A DNA stretch of 64,000 nucleotides, taken from Nocardia abscessus (GTDB lineage Bacteria; Actinomycetota; Actinomycetes; Mycobacteriales; Mycobacteriaceae). Of this stretch, positions 34,123-41,955 are shown piece after piece. Each line of letters begins with the position of its first letter. Position 1 is the first letter of the stretch. The notes beneath the pieces are model-generated. The model was not told the origin of the DNA and ran no database searches. It was given only the letters and a program-made list of their open reading frames with translations. The position numbers were made by a program, and so were the translations under genes. Location of the stretch: contig NZ_JADLQO010000007.1 in the NCBI RefSeq assembly GCF_015477775.1, forward strand, positions 124,001 to 188,000, written 5' to 3'.

Positions 34123-34326
34123 CAGCTATTGGGAGCACCTCTCATGTCGGTCTATGGTGCGGTGTCTCCACAGTTGAGAAGCCGTGCCGCCCTGCTCGCG
34201 CCCCCGCGACGGGCGCTTCCCCGCTCACCGTCTGATGCGGCGGGTCGACCCCCGCACGCACCGGTCTCCACCATTGCTCCGGTCACCCGCTGATCCGGCC
34301 GGACAGCACCAGCGGCATCCAGCCGT

Positions 34327-34361
34327 GAGCCGCCCGGGAGCATCTGGGTCCCGGGCGGCTC
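34327..34361 (-). terminator. Strong terminator of the ABC transporter operon
   Basis: GAGCCGCCCGGGA (34327-34339) and TCCCGGGCGGCTC (34349-34361) form a perfect 13-bp stem with a 9-base loop. It lies 23 bases past the stop of the substrate-binding gene on the minus strand. Confidence 0.8.
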
Positions 34362-34383
34362 GGACGTGGCGACGGCTCGCGCG

Positions 34384-35433
34384 CTACTGTCGCGGCGCGC
34401 GCAACGCCTCCTCCACGAACTTCGTGGTGTAGGTCTCGGAAAGGTCGATGCGATCGCGCACGGGACGCACGTTCTTCGAGTACTTGCCGAGAATGTCCAG
34501 CACGTTCTGCGCGCCCTCGGGTTTCATCAACCCGTCGCCGTTGAACATGCCGATGGAGTCGCGGATCGACTGGACGTAGAGGTCCTTGCCCGCGCTCGCG
34601 TACTGCGGCGGCATCTTCTCGGCGATCTCCTCGGGCGTGTGCGTCCGGATCCATTGCAGCGTCTGCACGAACGCGGCGGCGAGTTTGCGCACGATGTCCG
34701 GGTGGGCGTCGATCGTCGCGCAGTTCATGTACAGCGACGTCGCCGGGTACAGCCCGCCGAGTGCGGCGCGAGTGCCCGCCTCGGTGCGCATGTCGACCAG
34801 GATCCGCGCATCGCCGGAATTCACCATCTGCGCCACGGTCGGATCGGTGGTCATGCCCGCGTCGATGCCGTCGTGATTCATGCCCGCGATGAACGTCTGT
34901 CCGGCACCGACTTTCACCCGGGTGTAATCGGCGGTGGACATGCCCTCCTGGCCCGTGAGCGCCTGGGTCAGGAAGTCGGTCGAGGAACCGAGCGAGGTCA
35001 CGCCCAGCTTCTTGCCGCGCAGGTCGGCGACCGAGGTGATGTCCGCTTCCGCCTTCGACACCAGCTCGACCTCACCCGGCACATCGGACATCTGCACCAC
35101 CGAGCGGATGCACTGGTCCTTGGCCTGCAGGTCGATGGTGTGGTCGTAGAACCCGACCACACCCTGCACATCACCGGTGAGCAACGCGGTTTCGGCGGTG
35201 GCGCCGGACTGCTCACCGAGCAGCTCGACGTCGATGTCGTTGCGCTCGAAGAAGCCGAGTTGCCGGGTGAGCACGGCGGGCAGATAGATGACCTTTTCCA
35301 GCCCGCCCACCATGATCGTGATCTGCGGGCGGCCGTCGGCCATCGGGATGGTGCGGGAGTCCCGGCATCCGGTGGCCAGCAGCAAGGCCGTGATCGCGAC
35401 GGCCACCAGGGCCAGGTGCTTGCGATACCTCAT
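34384..35433 (-). CDS. ABC substrate-binding lipoprotein, NMT1/SsuA type
   Basis: A 349-residue protein. A lipoprotein signal (about residues 1-22) ends ALLLATGC; the residue three before the Cys is Ala, a weaker lipobox than usual. The mature part is a type-II periplasmic-binding fold of the NMT1/THI5/SsuA group: IMVGGLEKVIYLPAVLTRQLGFFERNDIDV, then ADITSVADLRGKKLGVTSLGSSTDF. Relatives bind sulfonates, taurine, nitrate or thiamine precursors. ATG 35433 lies two bases after the permease stop. It is last in the ATPase-permease-binding protein operon. Confidence 0.9.
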   Translation of the reverse strand: MRYRKHLALVAVAITALLLATGCRDSRTIPMADGRPQITIMVGGLEKVIYLPAVLTRQLGFFERNDIDVELLGEQSGATAETALLTGDVQGVVGFYDHTIDLQAKDQCIRSVVQMSDVPGEVELVSKAEADITSVADLRGKKLGVTSLGSSTDFLTQALTGQEGMSTADYTRVKVGAGQTFIAGMNHDGIDAGMTTDPTVAQMVNSGDARILVDMRTEAGTRAALGGLYPATSLYMNCATIDAHPDIVRKLAAAFVQTLQWIRTHTPEEIAEKMPPQYASAGKDLYVQSIRDSIGMFNGDGLMKPEGAQNVLDILGKYSKNVRPVRDRIDLSETYTTKFVEEALRAPRQ

Positions 35434-35435
35434 GA

Positions 35436-36323
35436 TCAGATCCCGTGGTTCGAGGTCGTCTGCGACGGACGCCATTTCAGCAATCGGTTCTCCGCCACGC
35501 CGATCCCCCACTCGGCGATCAACGCGATCACGGTGATGATGATCATGCCCGCGTAGATGCCCGCCGAGTCGAAAGTGCCCTGCGCGTTGCTGATCAGCAG
35601 ACCCAAACCTTTACTGGCGCCCGCGTATTCGCCCACGACGGCGCCGATCAGCGCGAAGCCGAAGGCGGTGTGCAGGCTGGACAGGATCCAGGTGGTCGCG
35701 CTGGGCAGAACGATCGACACCAGCACTTGCCTGCGACTCGCGCCGAGAATGCGGGCATTGTTCATCACGTTGCCGTCGACCTCACGCGCACCGGTGAACG
35801 CGTTGAAGAACACCGCGAAGAACACCAGCACCACCACCGTGGCGACCTTCGAGCTCAGACCGAGACCGAACCAGATGATGAACAGCGAGGCCAGCACGAT
35901 GCGCGGAACGGCGTTGAGCGCCTTGATGAACGGTGCGAGCACTTCGGCCCAGTACCGGCTGCGGCCGAGCAACACGCCCAGCACGACGCCGGCCACCGTG
36001 CCGATCACGAAGCCGAGCACGGCCTCCTGCACGGTGGTGTAGATCTGCAACCAGATCGAGCCGAACTGCGTTCCCTCGGTGAACCATTCGACCAACCGCG
36101 CCCAGATCAGCGATGGCTTGGAGTAGAAGAAGGGGTCGATCCACACCGTGGCGGTGAGCTCCCAGGCGCCCAGCCACAGCGCCACCAGCGCGGCACGCAG
36201 GCCCCAGGTGCGCACCCGTGCGCGCCGCGCGGCGGTCCGCACCCTGGCCAGGATCTGCTCTTCGGTCTCGTTCTCCACCACGGGCGTGGTGACGGCGTCG
36301 GGCGCCAGTACGTCATGCGACAC
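35436..36323 (-). CDS. ABC permease (SsuC/TauC-like)
   Basis: A 295-residue integral membrane subunit with about six helices. The cytoplasmic coupling loop reads NNARILGASRRQVLVSIVLPSATTWILSSLHTAFG, the EAA motif of BPD-type permeases. A long charged N-terminus (about 35 residues, Glu/Arg-rich) precedes the first helix. The start overlaps the ATPase stop by 11 bases. Together with the ATPase and NMT1-type lipoprotein it forms an importer of the sulfonate/nitrate/taurine class, with substrate undetermined. Confidence 0.92.
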   Translation of the reverse strand: MSHDVLAPDAVTTPVVENETEEQILARVRTAARRARVRTWGLRAALVALWLGAWELTATVWIDPFFYSKPSLIWARLVEWFTEGTQFGSIWLQIYTTVQEAVLGFVIGTVAGVVLGVLLGRSRYWAEVLAPFIKALNAVPRIVLASLFIIWFGLGLSSKVATVVVLVFFAVFFNAFTGAREVDGNVMNNARILGASRRQVLVSIVLPSATTWILSSLHTAFGFALIGAVVGEYAGASKGLGLLISNAQGTFDSAGIYAGMIIITVIALIAEWGIGVAENRLLKWRPSQTTSNHGI

Positions 36324-37119
36324 GGGAGGCTCCTTTCGCGCGGGCCGCCTCGACCTGGTCGCGCAGCGTTTCCCAGATTTCCTTGTAGATGTCGCGGAAC
36401 TCGGTCGTCAGCCGGACGTCCTCGACGCTGCGCGGCCGCGTCAAGCCGACGGTGAAGTCCCCGCATACGGTGGCCGGGCTCGCGGTCATGACGACCACCC
36501 GGTCGGCGAGCACGATCGCCTCCTCCAGATCGTGCGTGACGAAGATGACCGCCGCGTTGGTGCCCGCCCACACCCGCAGCAGTTCGTCCTGCATGAGCTG
36601 ACGGGTCTGCACGTCCAGCGCGCTGAACGGCTCGTCCATGAGCAGGATCTCCGGCTCGTTGACCAGCGTCTGCGCCAGTGCCACGCGCTTGCGCATGCCG
36701 CCGGACAGCTGATGCGGGTAGTAGCTCTCGAAACCGGCCAGACCGACGGTGCGCACCCACCCCGACGCCTTCGCGCGGGCCTCGGCTCGCGACGCGCCGC
36801 GCAGCCGCGGGCCGAGCGCGACGTTGTCCAGCACGCTCTTCCACGGCAGCACCGCGTCCTGCTGGAACATGTAGCCGATGCCGTCCGGAATGCCCTCGAC
36901 GTCCTTGCCGCGCACCAGCGTCCGTCCTGCCGAAGCCGGCTCCAGCCCGGACACCAGCGACAACGTCGTGGACTTGCCACATCCGGTCGGGCCGACGACG
37001 GCGACGAATTCGCCGGGACGCACCGCGAGGTCCAAATTGCGCACGGCGGTGTGGATGCCACCGCCGGTGCCGGGGAAGCGCTTGGTCGCGCTCCGCAGCT
37101 CGATGAGTGATTGCGTCAT
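36313..37119 (-). CDS. ABC transporter ATPase (SsuB/TauB-like)
   Basis: A 268-residue nucleotide-binding subunit. Walker A is GPTGCGKST, the Q-loop follows in GYMFQQDAVLPW, the signature is LSGGMRKR, Walker B is ILLMDEPF, and the switch His is in FVTHDLEEA. The MFQQD...W and LDVQTR features match the SsuB/TauB/NrtD subgroup. It is the first gene of the importer operon. Its start faces the two-component system across a 156-base divergent region with a perfect palindrome. Confidence 0.95.
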   Translation of the reverse strand: MTQSLIELRSATKRFPGTGGGIHTAVRNLDLAVRPGEFVAVVGPTGCGKSTTLSLVSGLEPASAGRTLVRGKDVEGIPDGIGYMFQQDAVLPWKSVLDNVALGPRLRGASRAEARAKASGWVRTVGLAGFESYYPHQLSGGMRKRVALAQTLVNEPEILLMDEPFSALDVQTRQLMQDELLRVWAGTNAAVIFVTHDLEEAIVLADRVVVMTASPATVCGDFTVGLTRPRSVEDVRLTTEFRDIYKEIWETLRDQVEAARAKGASRVA

Positions 37120-37182
37120 TGCTTCCTACTCCTGCGAGATCGGGTAGGGCGAACGTACGTGGCCCCGGTCACACGCCGGAGC

Positions 37183-37194
37183 TTGTGCGCACAA
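37183..37194. promoter_or_regulatory. Perfect palindrome between the ABC operon and the two-component system
   Basis: TTGTGCGCACAA, 12 bases and perfectly symmetric, lies 64 bases from the ATPase start and 82 bases from the kinase start. A partial copy (CACAAACGC) follows at 37198. It is a candidate operator for the response regulator or another dimeric factor. Confidence 0.5.
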
Positions 37195-37275
37195 CCGCCA
37201 CAAACGCGGGATTCGCAGGTTTTGCGCATTCTGCTCACGCTCCCGTGCGCGGTGTTCTGCGCCTATGCTGCGCCC

Positions 37276-38964
37276 ATGGCCACTGAGGGCGCGCGGGCCG
37301 TGCGGTTGCGGACCCAGGTTCTGCTGTCGCAGATCCTGGTCGTCGCGCTGACGCTCGGGGTCGCGTTCGCGGTCTTCGGCTACCTCAGTGATCAGCGGCT
37401 ACGCGACGCCTACGGCCAGCGCGCCCTGGCCGTCGCACGCACCGTCGCCGCCGATCCTGTGGTGCGCGCCGAAGTGGCCGGATACGCGCCCGGCGCGATC
37501 GCCGATGATCCCGGCGTGCGCCAGGAACTCGCCGCCGGTCCGCTGGAGCGGCTCGCGGTGGAGGCGACGCGGCGTAACGATGCGCTGTTCGTGGTGATCA
37601 CCGACGACGCGGGCGTCCGCTTGGCCCATCCGGACTCGGGCAGGCTCGCCGAGCACGTCAGCACCGATCCGTCCGAGGCGCTCGCGGGCCGCGAGTCGAT
37701 CACCGAGGAACGCGGCACCCTCGGAGACTCGGTGCGCGCGAAGGTTCCGGTGCTGACTCCCGATTCCGACCGGGTGGTCGGCGCGGTCAGCGTGGGCATC
37801 GCCACCGACGCGGTGCACGATCAACTGCTCGGCGATCTGCGCACCGCGGGCGGGCTGGTCGCGGTGGCGCTGCTGGTCGGCATCGCCGGATCGGCCCTGC
37901 TCGCCCGCCGGTGGCGCGGGCTCACGCTCGGACTGGAACCGGGCGAACTGGCCGAACTGGTCCGTAGCCAGGCCGCGGTGCTGCACGGCATCGGCGGCGG
38001 CGTGCTCGCCGTCGACGCGTCCTGGCGCACCACCTTCGTCAGCGACGAGGCGCGCAGACTGCTGAGCATCGCCCCGGACATCGGGCGTCCGGTGGACGAG
38101 GTCGGGTTGACGCCACGGGTGCTCGAAGTATTCCGCGACCTCGACGAACAACCCGCCTCGGCGACGGTCGGCGCGAACATCGTCATCGTGTCGGCGCGCC
38201 GGGTCAGCCGGGACGGGCGCGATCTCGGCGCGGTGCTCACGGTGCGCGACCGCACGGACGTGGAATCGCTGACCCGCCAGCTGGACGCGGTGCAGTCGAT
38301 GAGCACGGTGCTGCGCGCGCAGCGCCACGAGTTCTCCAACAAGATGCACCTGATCAGCGGCCTGCTGCACAGCGGGCGGGTGGACGAGGCGGCGCGGTCG
38401 GCCGACGAGCTGATCGGGGCTGGTCCGCTCGGTCCGGCGACGCCGGGCATCGACGCCATTCACGATGCGTACCTGCAAGCGTTCCTGGCCGCCAAGGCCG
38501 CGCACGCCAGGGAGAACGGCGTCGAGCTCGTGCTCGGGCCCAACACCTGGGTCGAGGGCGGGCTCACCGATCCGGTGGACGTGACCACCGTGCTCGGCAA
38601 CCTGCTGGACAACGCCATAGAGGCCGTCCGCACCCGGGACCGGCCGGTCCGCCAAGTGGAAGTCGAGCTGGTGCAGGAGGATTCGACGCTGCACATCACT
38701 GTCGCCGACAGCGGCGACGGGGTGGCACCCGACCTGGTGGACACGCTGTTCACCGAAGGGGTCTCCACCCGCGACGACCGCGGCGTCCCCGGTGGGCGCG
38801 GGGTCGGCCTCGCCCTGATCCGCCAGATCGCCCGCTCGCACGGCGGCGACGTTCGCCTGTCGAGTCCCGGCGGGGGCGAGCCGCCGCTCACCGGCGCGGA
38901 ATTCATCGCCCGCATCCCCGGAGTGCTCGTGGAGAGCGAGGTGTCATGGCCGCGCCGACCTTGA
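37276..38964 (+). CDS. CitA/DcuS-like sensor histidine kinase
   Basis: A 562-residue membrane kinase. The first membrane span is at about residues 13-33. An extracytoplasmic PAS-like (PDC) domain (about 34-190) contains VITDDAGVRLAHPDSGRLAE and VGAVSVGIATDAV. The second span is at about 193-213. A cytoplasmic PAS domain runs from about 225 to 335. The SpoOB-like dimerisation helix has phospho-His351 in RHEFSNKMHLISGLLHSG. The ATPase boxes are NLLDNAIEAV, DSGDGV and GVGLALI. CitA/DcuS relatives sense di- or tricarboxylates outside the cell. TATGCT lies six bases before ATG 37276. The stop overlaps the regulator start by 19 bases. Confidence 0.93.
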   Translation: MATEGARAVRLRTQVLLSQILVVALTLGVAFAVFGYLSDQRLRDAYGQRALAVARTVAADPVVRAEVAGYAPGAIADDPGVRQELAAGPLERLAVEATRRNDALFVVITDDAGVRLAHPDSGRLAEHVSTDPSEALAGRESITEERGTLGDSVRAKVPVLTPDSDRVVGAVSVGIATDAVHDQLLGDLRTAGGLVAVALLVGIAGSALLARRWRGLTLGLEPGELAELVRSQAAVLHGIGGGVLAVDASWRTTFVSDEARRLLSIAPDIGRPVDEVGLTPRVLEVFRDLDEQPASATVGANIVIVSARRVSRDGRDLGAVLTVRDRTDVESLTRQLDAVQSMSTVLRAQRHEFSNKMHLISGLLHSGRVDEAARSADELIGAGPLGPATPGIDAIHDAYLQAFLAAKAAHARENGVELVLGPNTWVEGGLTDPVDVTTVLGNLLDNAIEAVRTRDRPVRQVEVELVQEDSTLHITVADSGDGVAPDLVDTLFTEGVSTRDDRGVPGGRGVGLALIRQIARSHGGDVRLSSPGGGEPPLTGAEFIARIPGVLVESEVSWPRRP

Positions 38965-39617
38965 CCGTACTTGTTGTCGACGACGACTTCCGAGTGGCGA
39001 ACCTGCACGCCGGAATCGCGGCGTCCATCCCGGGTTTCACGGTGGCGGGCACCGCCAACACCCTCGCCGCCGCGCGGGAACTGGTCGCGACGGAGCAGAT
39101 AGACCTGGCGCTGGTGGACGTCTATCTGCCGGACGGATCCGGCATAGATTTCGTGCGGGAGATCCATTGCGACGCGATGATGCTCACCGCGTCGACGGAA
39201 AGCGACGCCGTGCGCGCCGCCATCGCGGCCGGCGCGCTGGCCTACCTCGTCAAGCCGTTTCCGCACACCGAACTGGCCGCCCGGCTGGCCGCCTACGCCC
39301 GGTACCGGCGCATCCTCGCGGCGCCGCAGGTCGACAACGCCCGGGTGTCCGCCGCGCTGCACGCGTTGCGTCCCGCCGTCACCGCAAGCCCGTCGCAAAC
39401 GGTGTCCTCACCGACCAAAGAGGCTGTCCTGCAAGCGATCATCGACGCGGGCACCCCCTTGTCCGCAGGCGAGGTAGCCGGTGCCATCGGCGTCTCCCGC
39501 GCCACCGCGCAGCGCTACCTGGCCGCACTCGTGGCCGGCGGCACGGTACGCATGAGCCTGCGTTACGGCAGCACCGGACGGCCCGAACAGGAGTACTCCG
39601 CCGCACCACGGCGCTGA
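38946..39617 (+). CDS. CitB/DcuR-like response regulator
   Basis: A 223-residue regulator. The receiver domain has the acidic pocket VVDDDFR (residues 11-16), phospho-Asp58 in LALVDVYLP and Lys103 in LVKPF. The C-terminal output domain (about 155-215) contains TPLSAGEVAGAIGVSRATAQRYLAALVAGG, a winged helix like those of the DcuR/CitB group. It overlaps the kinase gene and is its partner. The divergent NMT1-type ABC operon is the best candidate target. Confidence 0.93.
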   Translation: MAAPTLTVLVVDDDFRVANLHAGIAASIPGFTVAGTANTLAAARELVATEQIDLALVDVYLPDGSGIDFVREIHCDAMMLTASTESDAVRAAIAAGALAYLVKPFPHTELAARLAAYARYRRILAAPQVDNARVSAALHALRPAVTASPSQTVSSPTKEAVLQAIIDAGTPLSAGEVAGAIGVSRATAQRYLAALVAGGTVRMSLRYGSTGRPEQEYSAAPRR

Positions 39618-39811
39618 GCGGTCCGATAGAGGGGGCGGGCGCCGCCCGCGATACCGGGATGAACACGTCCGGCCTGCTAGGCAGTGCCCGAACCCTCTGG
39701 CCTGACACCTACCTGCGTTCGCCGGACCGACTAGTCGGGCAGCGACCATCGGTCGCGGGGCCTCGTCGTCGCCGTTGTTCGCAGCGACCTCGGGGCCGGT
39801 CGACGGCGCGG

Positions 39812-39817
39812 TAGCGT
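39812..39817 (+). promoter_or_regulatory. Candidate -10 element, leaderless start of the Gfo/Idh gene
   Basis: TAGCGT followed by exactly seven bases and the ATG at 39825. This is the same hexamer and spacing as at 4803. No clear -35 was seen. Confidence 0.4.
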
Positions 39818-39824
39818 CGGGGCC

Positions 39825-40877
39825 ATGAGCATTCTCGAGGTCGCCGTTGTCGGCTACGGCTTGGCCGGGTCGGTCTTCCACGCTCCGCTGATCGCCGCGC
39901 AACCGCGGATGCGGGTGGCGGCCGTGGTGACCTCCTCGGCGGAACGCGCCGAACGAGCCCGCGCCGAACATCCCGGCGTGCGCGTGGTGTCGCATGCCGA
40001 GGAACTGTTCGCCACACCGGGCGGCATCGATCTGGTCGTGATCGCGACACCCAACAGCACGCACGCCCCGCTGGCCGGGCAGGCGCTCGAGGCCGGGCTG
40101 CCGGTGGTGGTCGACAAGCCGTTCGCGGTCTCGGTGGACGACGCCGAGGACCTCGTCGCGCGCGCGGAGCGTTCCGGCCTGGCGCTGTCGGTCTTCCAGA
40201 ACCGGCGCTGGGACGGCGATTTCCGGACCCTGCGCGAACTCGTCGAGACCGGAAAGCTGGGCCGGGTGCGGCGTTTCGAATCGCGGTTCGAGCGGTGGCG
40301 TCCGGTGCCGAAGGGCGGCTGGCGGGAGATCGGCACGGACGAGGAGGGCGCGGGCATCCTGCTCGACCTCGGCAGCCACCTGGTGGACCAAGCCGTGACC
40401 CTGTTCGGACCCGTGGCTTCGGTGTATTGCGAGCTGGACCGGCGGCGTGCGGGGATCACCACCGACGACGACGCGTTCGTCGCGCTCACCCACACCGGCG
40501 GTGTGCGCTCCCACCTGTGGATGAGCGCGGTCGCCCCGCATCTGGGACCGCGCTTCCGGGTACTCGGATCGGAGGCCGGGTACGTCACCTACGGGCTGGA
40601 CCCGCAGGAGGACGCGCTACGGTCCGGTCGCCGCCCGGACGACGGTTCGACTTGGGGCACAGTCGATGCCGAGCGTTGGGGCGTGCTGGGCGCGGAACCG
40701 GACTTCGCCCCCGTGCCGACCGCGCCCGGCGCCTACCCCGCGTTCTACTCCGCGATGGCCGCCGCGCTCCTCGACGGCGCACCCGTCCCCGTCGACCCGC
40801 GTGACGCCGTCACCACCCTGCGCCTGCTGACGAAAGCACGAGAGTCGGCGGCCAGGGGTGTGACCGTCACTGCCTGA
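39825..40877 (+). CDS. Gfo/Idh/MocA-family NAD(P)-dependent oxidoreductase
   Basis: A 350-residue cytosolic oxidoreductase. The Rossmann motif VVGYGLAGSVFHAP (about residues 5-18) is followed by VIATPNSTHAPLAGQALEAGLPVVVDKPFAV, with the conserved EKP-type motif present as DKP. The C-terminal half has the family beta-sheet, with DLGSHLVDQAVTLFGP carrying the catalytic-region His. Members oxidise sugars, inositols or biliverdin-like compounds. I cannot say which substrate applies. The gene is alone between the two-component system and a BASS transporter. Confidence 0.92.
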   Translation: MSILEVAVVGYGLAGSVFHAPLIAAQPRMRVAAVVTSSAERAERARAEHPGVRVVSHAEELFATPGGIDLVVIATPNSTHAPLAGQALEAGLPVVVDKPFAVSVDDAEDLVARAERSGLALSVFQNRRWDGDFRTLRELVETGKLGRVRRFESRFERWRPVPKGGWREIGTDEEGAGILLDLGSHLVDQAVTLFGPVASVYCELDRRRAGITTDDDAFVALTHTGGVRSHLWMSAVAPHLGPRFRVLGSEAGYVTYGLDPQEDALRSGRRPDDGSTWGTVDAERWGVLGAEPDFAPVPTAPGAYPAFYSAMAAALLDGAPVPVDPRDAVTTLRLLTKARESAARGVTVTA

Positions 40878-40963
40878 GCAGGGCTGGCCACCCTCGCCGC
40901 GAGTCGATAACGTCGGTCCCCGGGAATCGGCCGGTCCGGCCGCTCGGCGGAGAGGAGACCCAC

Positions 40964-41854
40964 ATGGGTGCAACGGCTTTCGCGGTACTGCTGCCGCTGG
41001 CATTGGCCTTGGTGATGTTCGGCCTCGGATTGACCCTGACGACAGCGGATTTCGCGCGCGTCCTGCGGTATCCGAGAGCGGCGGTGATCGCGCTGGTGTG
41101 CCAGATGATCGTGCTTCCCGCGCTGTGCCTGGGCATGATCTACCTGTTCGGACTCGAAGGCGCGCTGGCCGCGGGCATGCTGTTGCTCGCCGCGTCGCCG
41201 GGCGGAGCGTCGGCGAACCTGTTCAGTCACATCGCCGGAGGCAATGTGGCGCTCAACATCACGCTCACCGCGATCAATTCGGTGCTCGCGGTGTTCACGA
41301 TGCCGGTGGTGGTGGCGCTGTCCTATGCCTTGTTCCTGGAAGACGAGGGTTCGGTCGGGCTGCGGCCGGAGAAGTTCGCCCAGGTGTTCGCCATCGTGCT
41401 CGTGCCGGTCGCGATCGGCATGGTGGTGCGCCGGCGGTTCCCGGAGTGGTCGCGCCGGATGCGCGGCGCGGTGAAGATCCTCTCCGTCGTGGTGCTCGCG
41501 CTGGTGATCGCGGCCGGGGTGGGCTCGAACCTGGACACGCTGACCGAGCACATCGGGAAGCTGGCCTCGATCTGTCTGTCTTTCGCCGTGCTCAGTCTGG
41601 CGATCGGCTACTTCCTGCCCAGGCTGTTGCGGGTGGAAACCGGTCAGGCGATCGCCTCGGCCATGGAGATCGGCGTGCACAACGCGGCGCTCGCGATCGC
41701 CGTCGCCGCTTCGGTGCTGCACAACGACACCATGGCCGTGCCCGGCGCGGTGTACGGGGTCCTGATGAACATTCCCGCGGCGATCGCGGCGTATCTACTG
41801 GCCAGGCGGGCGCGGCGGGAGCAGCCCGCACCGGTGCCGAGCATGGCTGGTTAG
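40964..41854 (+). CDS. Bile acid:sodium symporter (BASS)-family transporter
   Basis: A 296-residue membrane protein with about nine to ten hydrophobic segments. The helix-4 region LLAASPGGASANLFSHIAGGNVALNI is the BASS sodium-site signature. A second conserved stretch, EIGVHNAALAIAVAAS, follows in the C-terminal half. Bacterial members carry organic anions such as bile acids, pantoate or alpha-keto acids. GAGAGGAG lies a few bases before ATG 40964. No regulator or enzyme nearby indicates the substrate. Confidence 0.93.
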   Translation: MGATAFAVLLPLALALVMFGLGLTLTTADFARVLRYPRAAVIALVCQMIVLPALCLGMIYLFGLEGALAAGMLLLAASPGGASANLFSHIAGGNVALNITLTAINSVLAVFTMPVVVALSYALFLEDEGSVGLRPEKFAQVFAIVLVPVAIGMVVRRRFPEWSRRMRGAVKILSVVVLALVIAAGVGSNLDTLTEHIGKLASICLSFAVLSLAIGYFLPRLLRVETGQAIASAMEIGVHNAALAIAVAASVLHNDTMAVPGAVYGVLMNIPAAIAAYLLARRARREQPAPVPSMAG

Positions 41855-41955
41855 CGGAGGCAGCGGGCGGCCCGGACACGAACACGCCCGATCGGTAGCC
41901 TCTCGGAGGGTCGTCGCCATCCGGTCGGCGCCATCGGAAGGGAGCCAGCTGCGCG

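Noticed and set aside
32275..34293. Plus-strand frame of about 670 codons including the 15-base repeats as GPTSA units
   Set aside because: Antisense to the GlxA regulator and nucleoside transporter. The product is Asp/Gln/His-rich mirror sequence.
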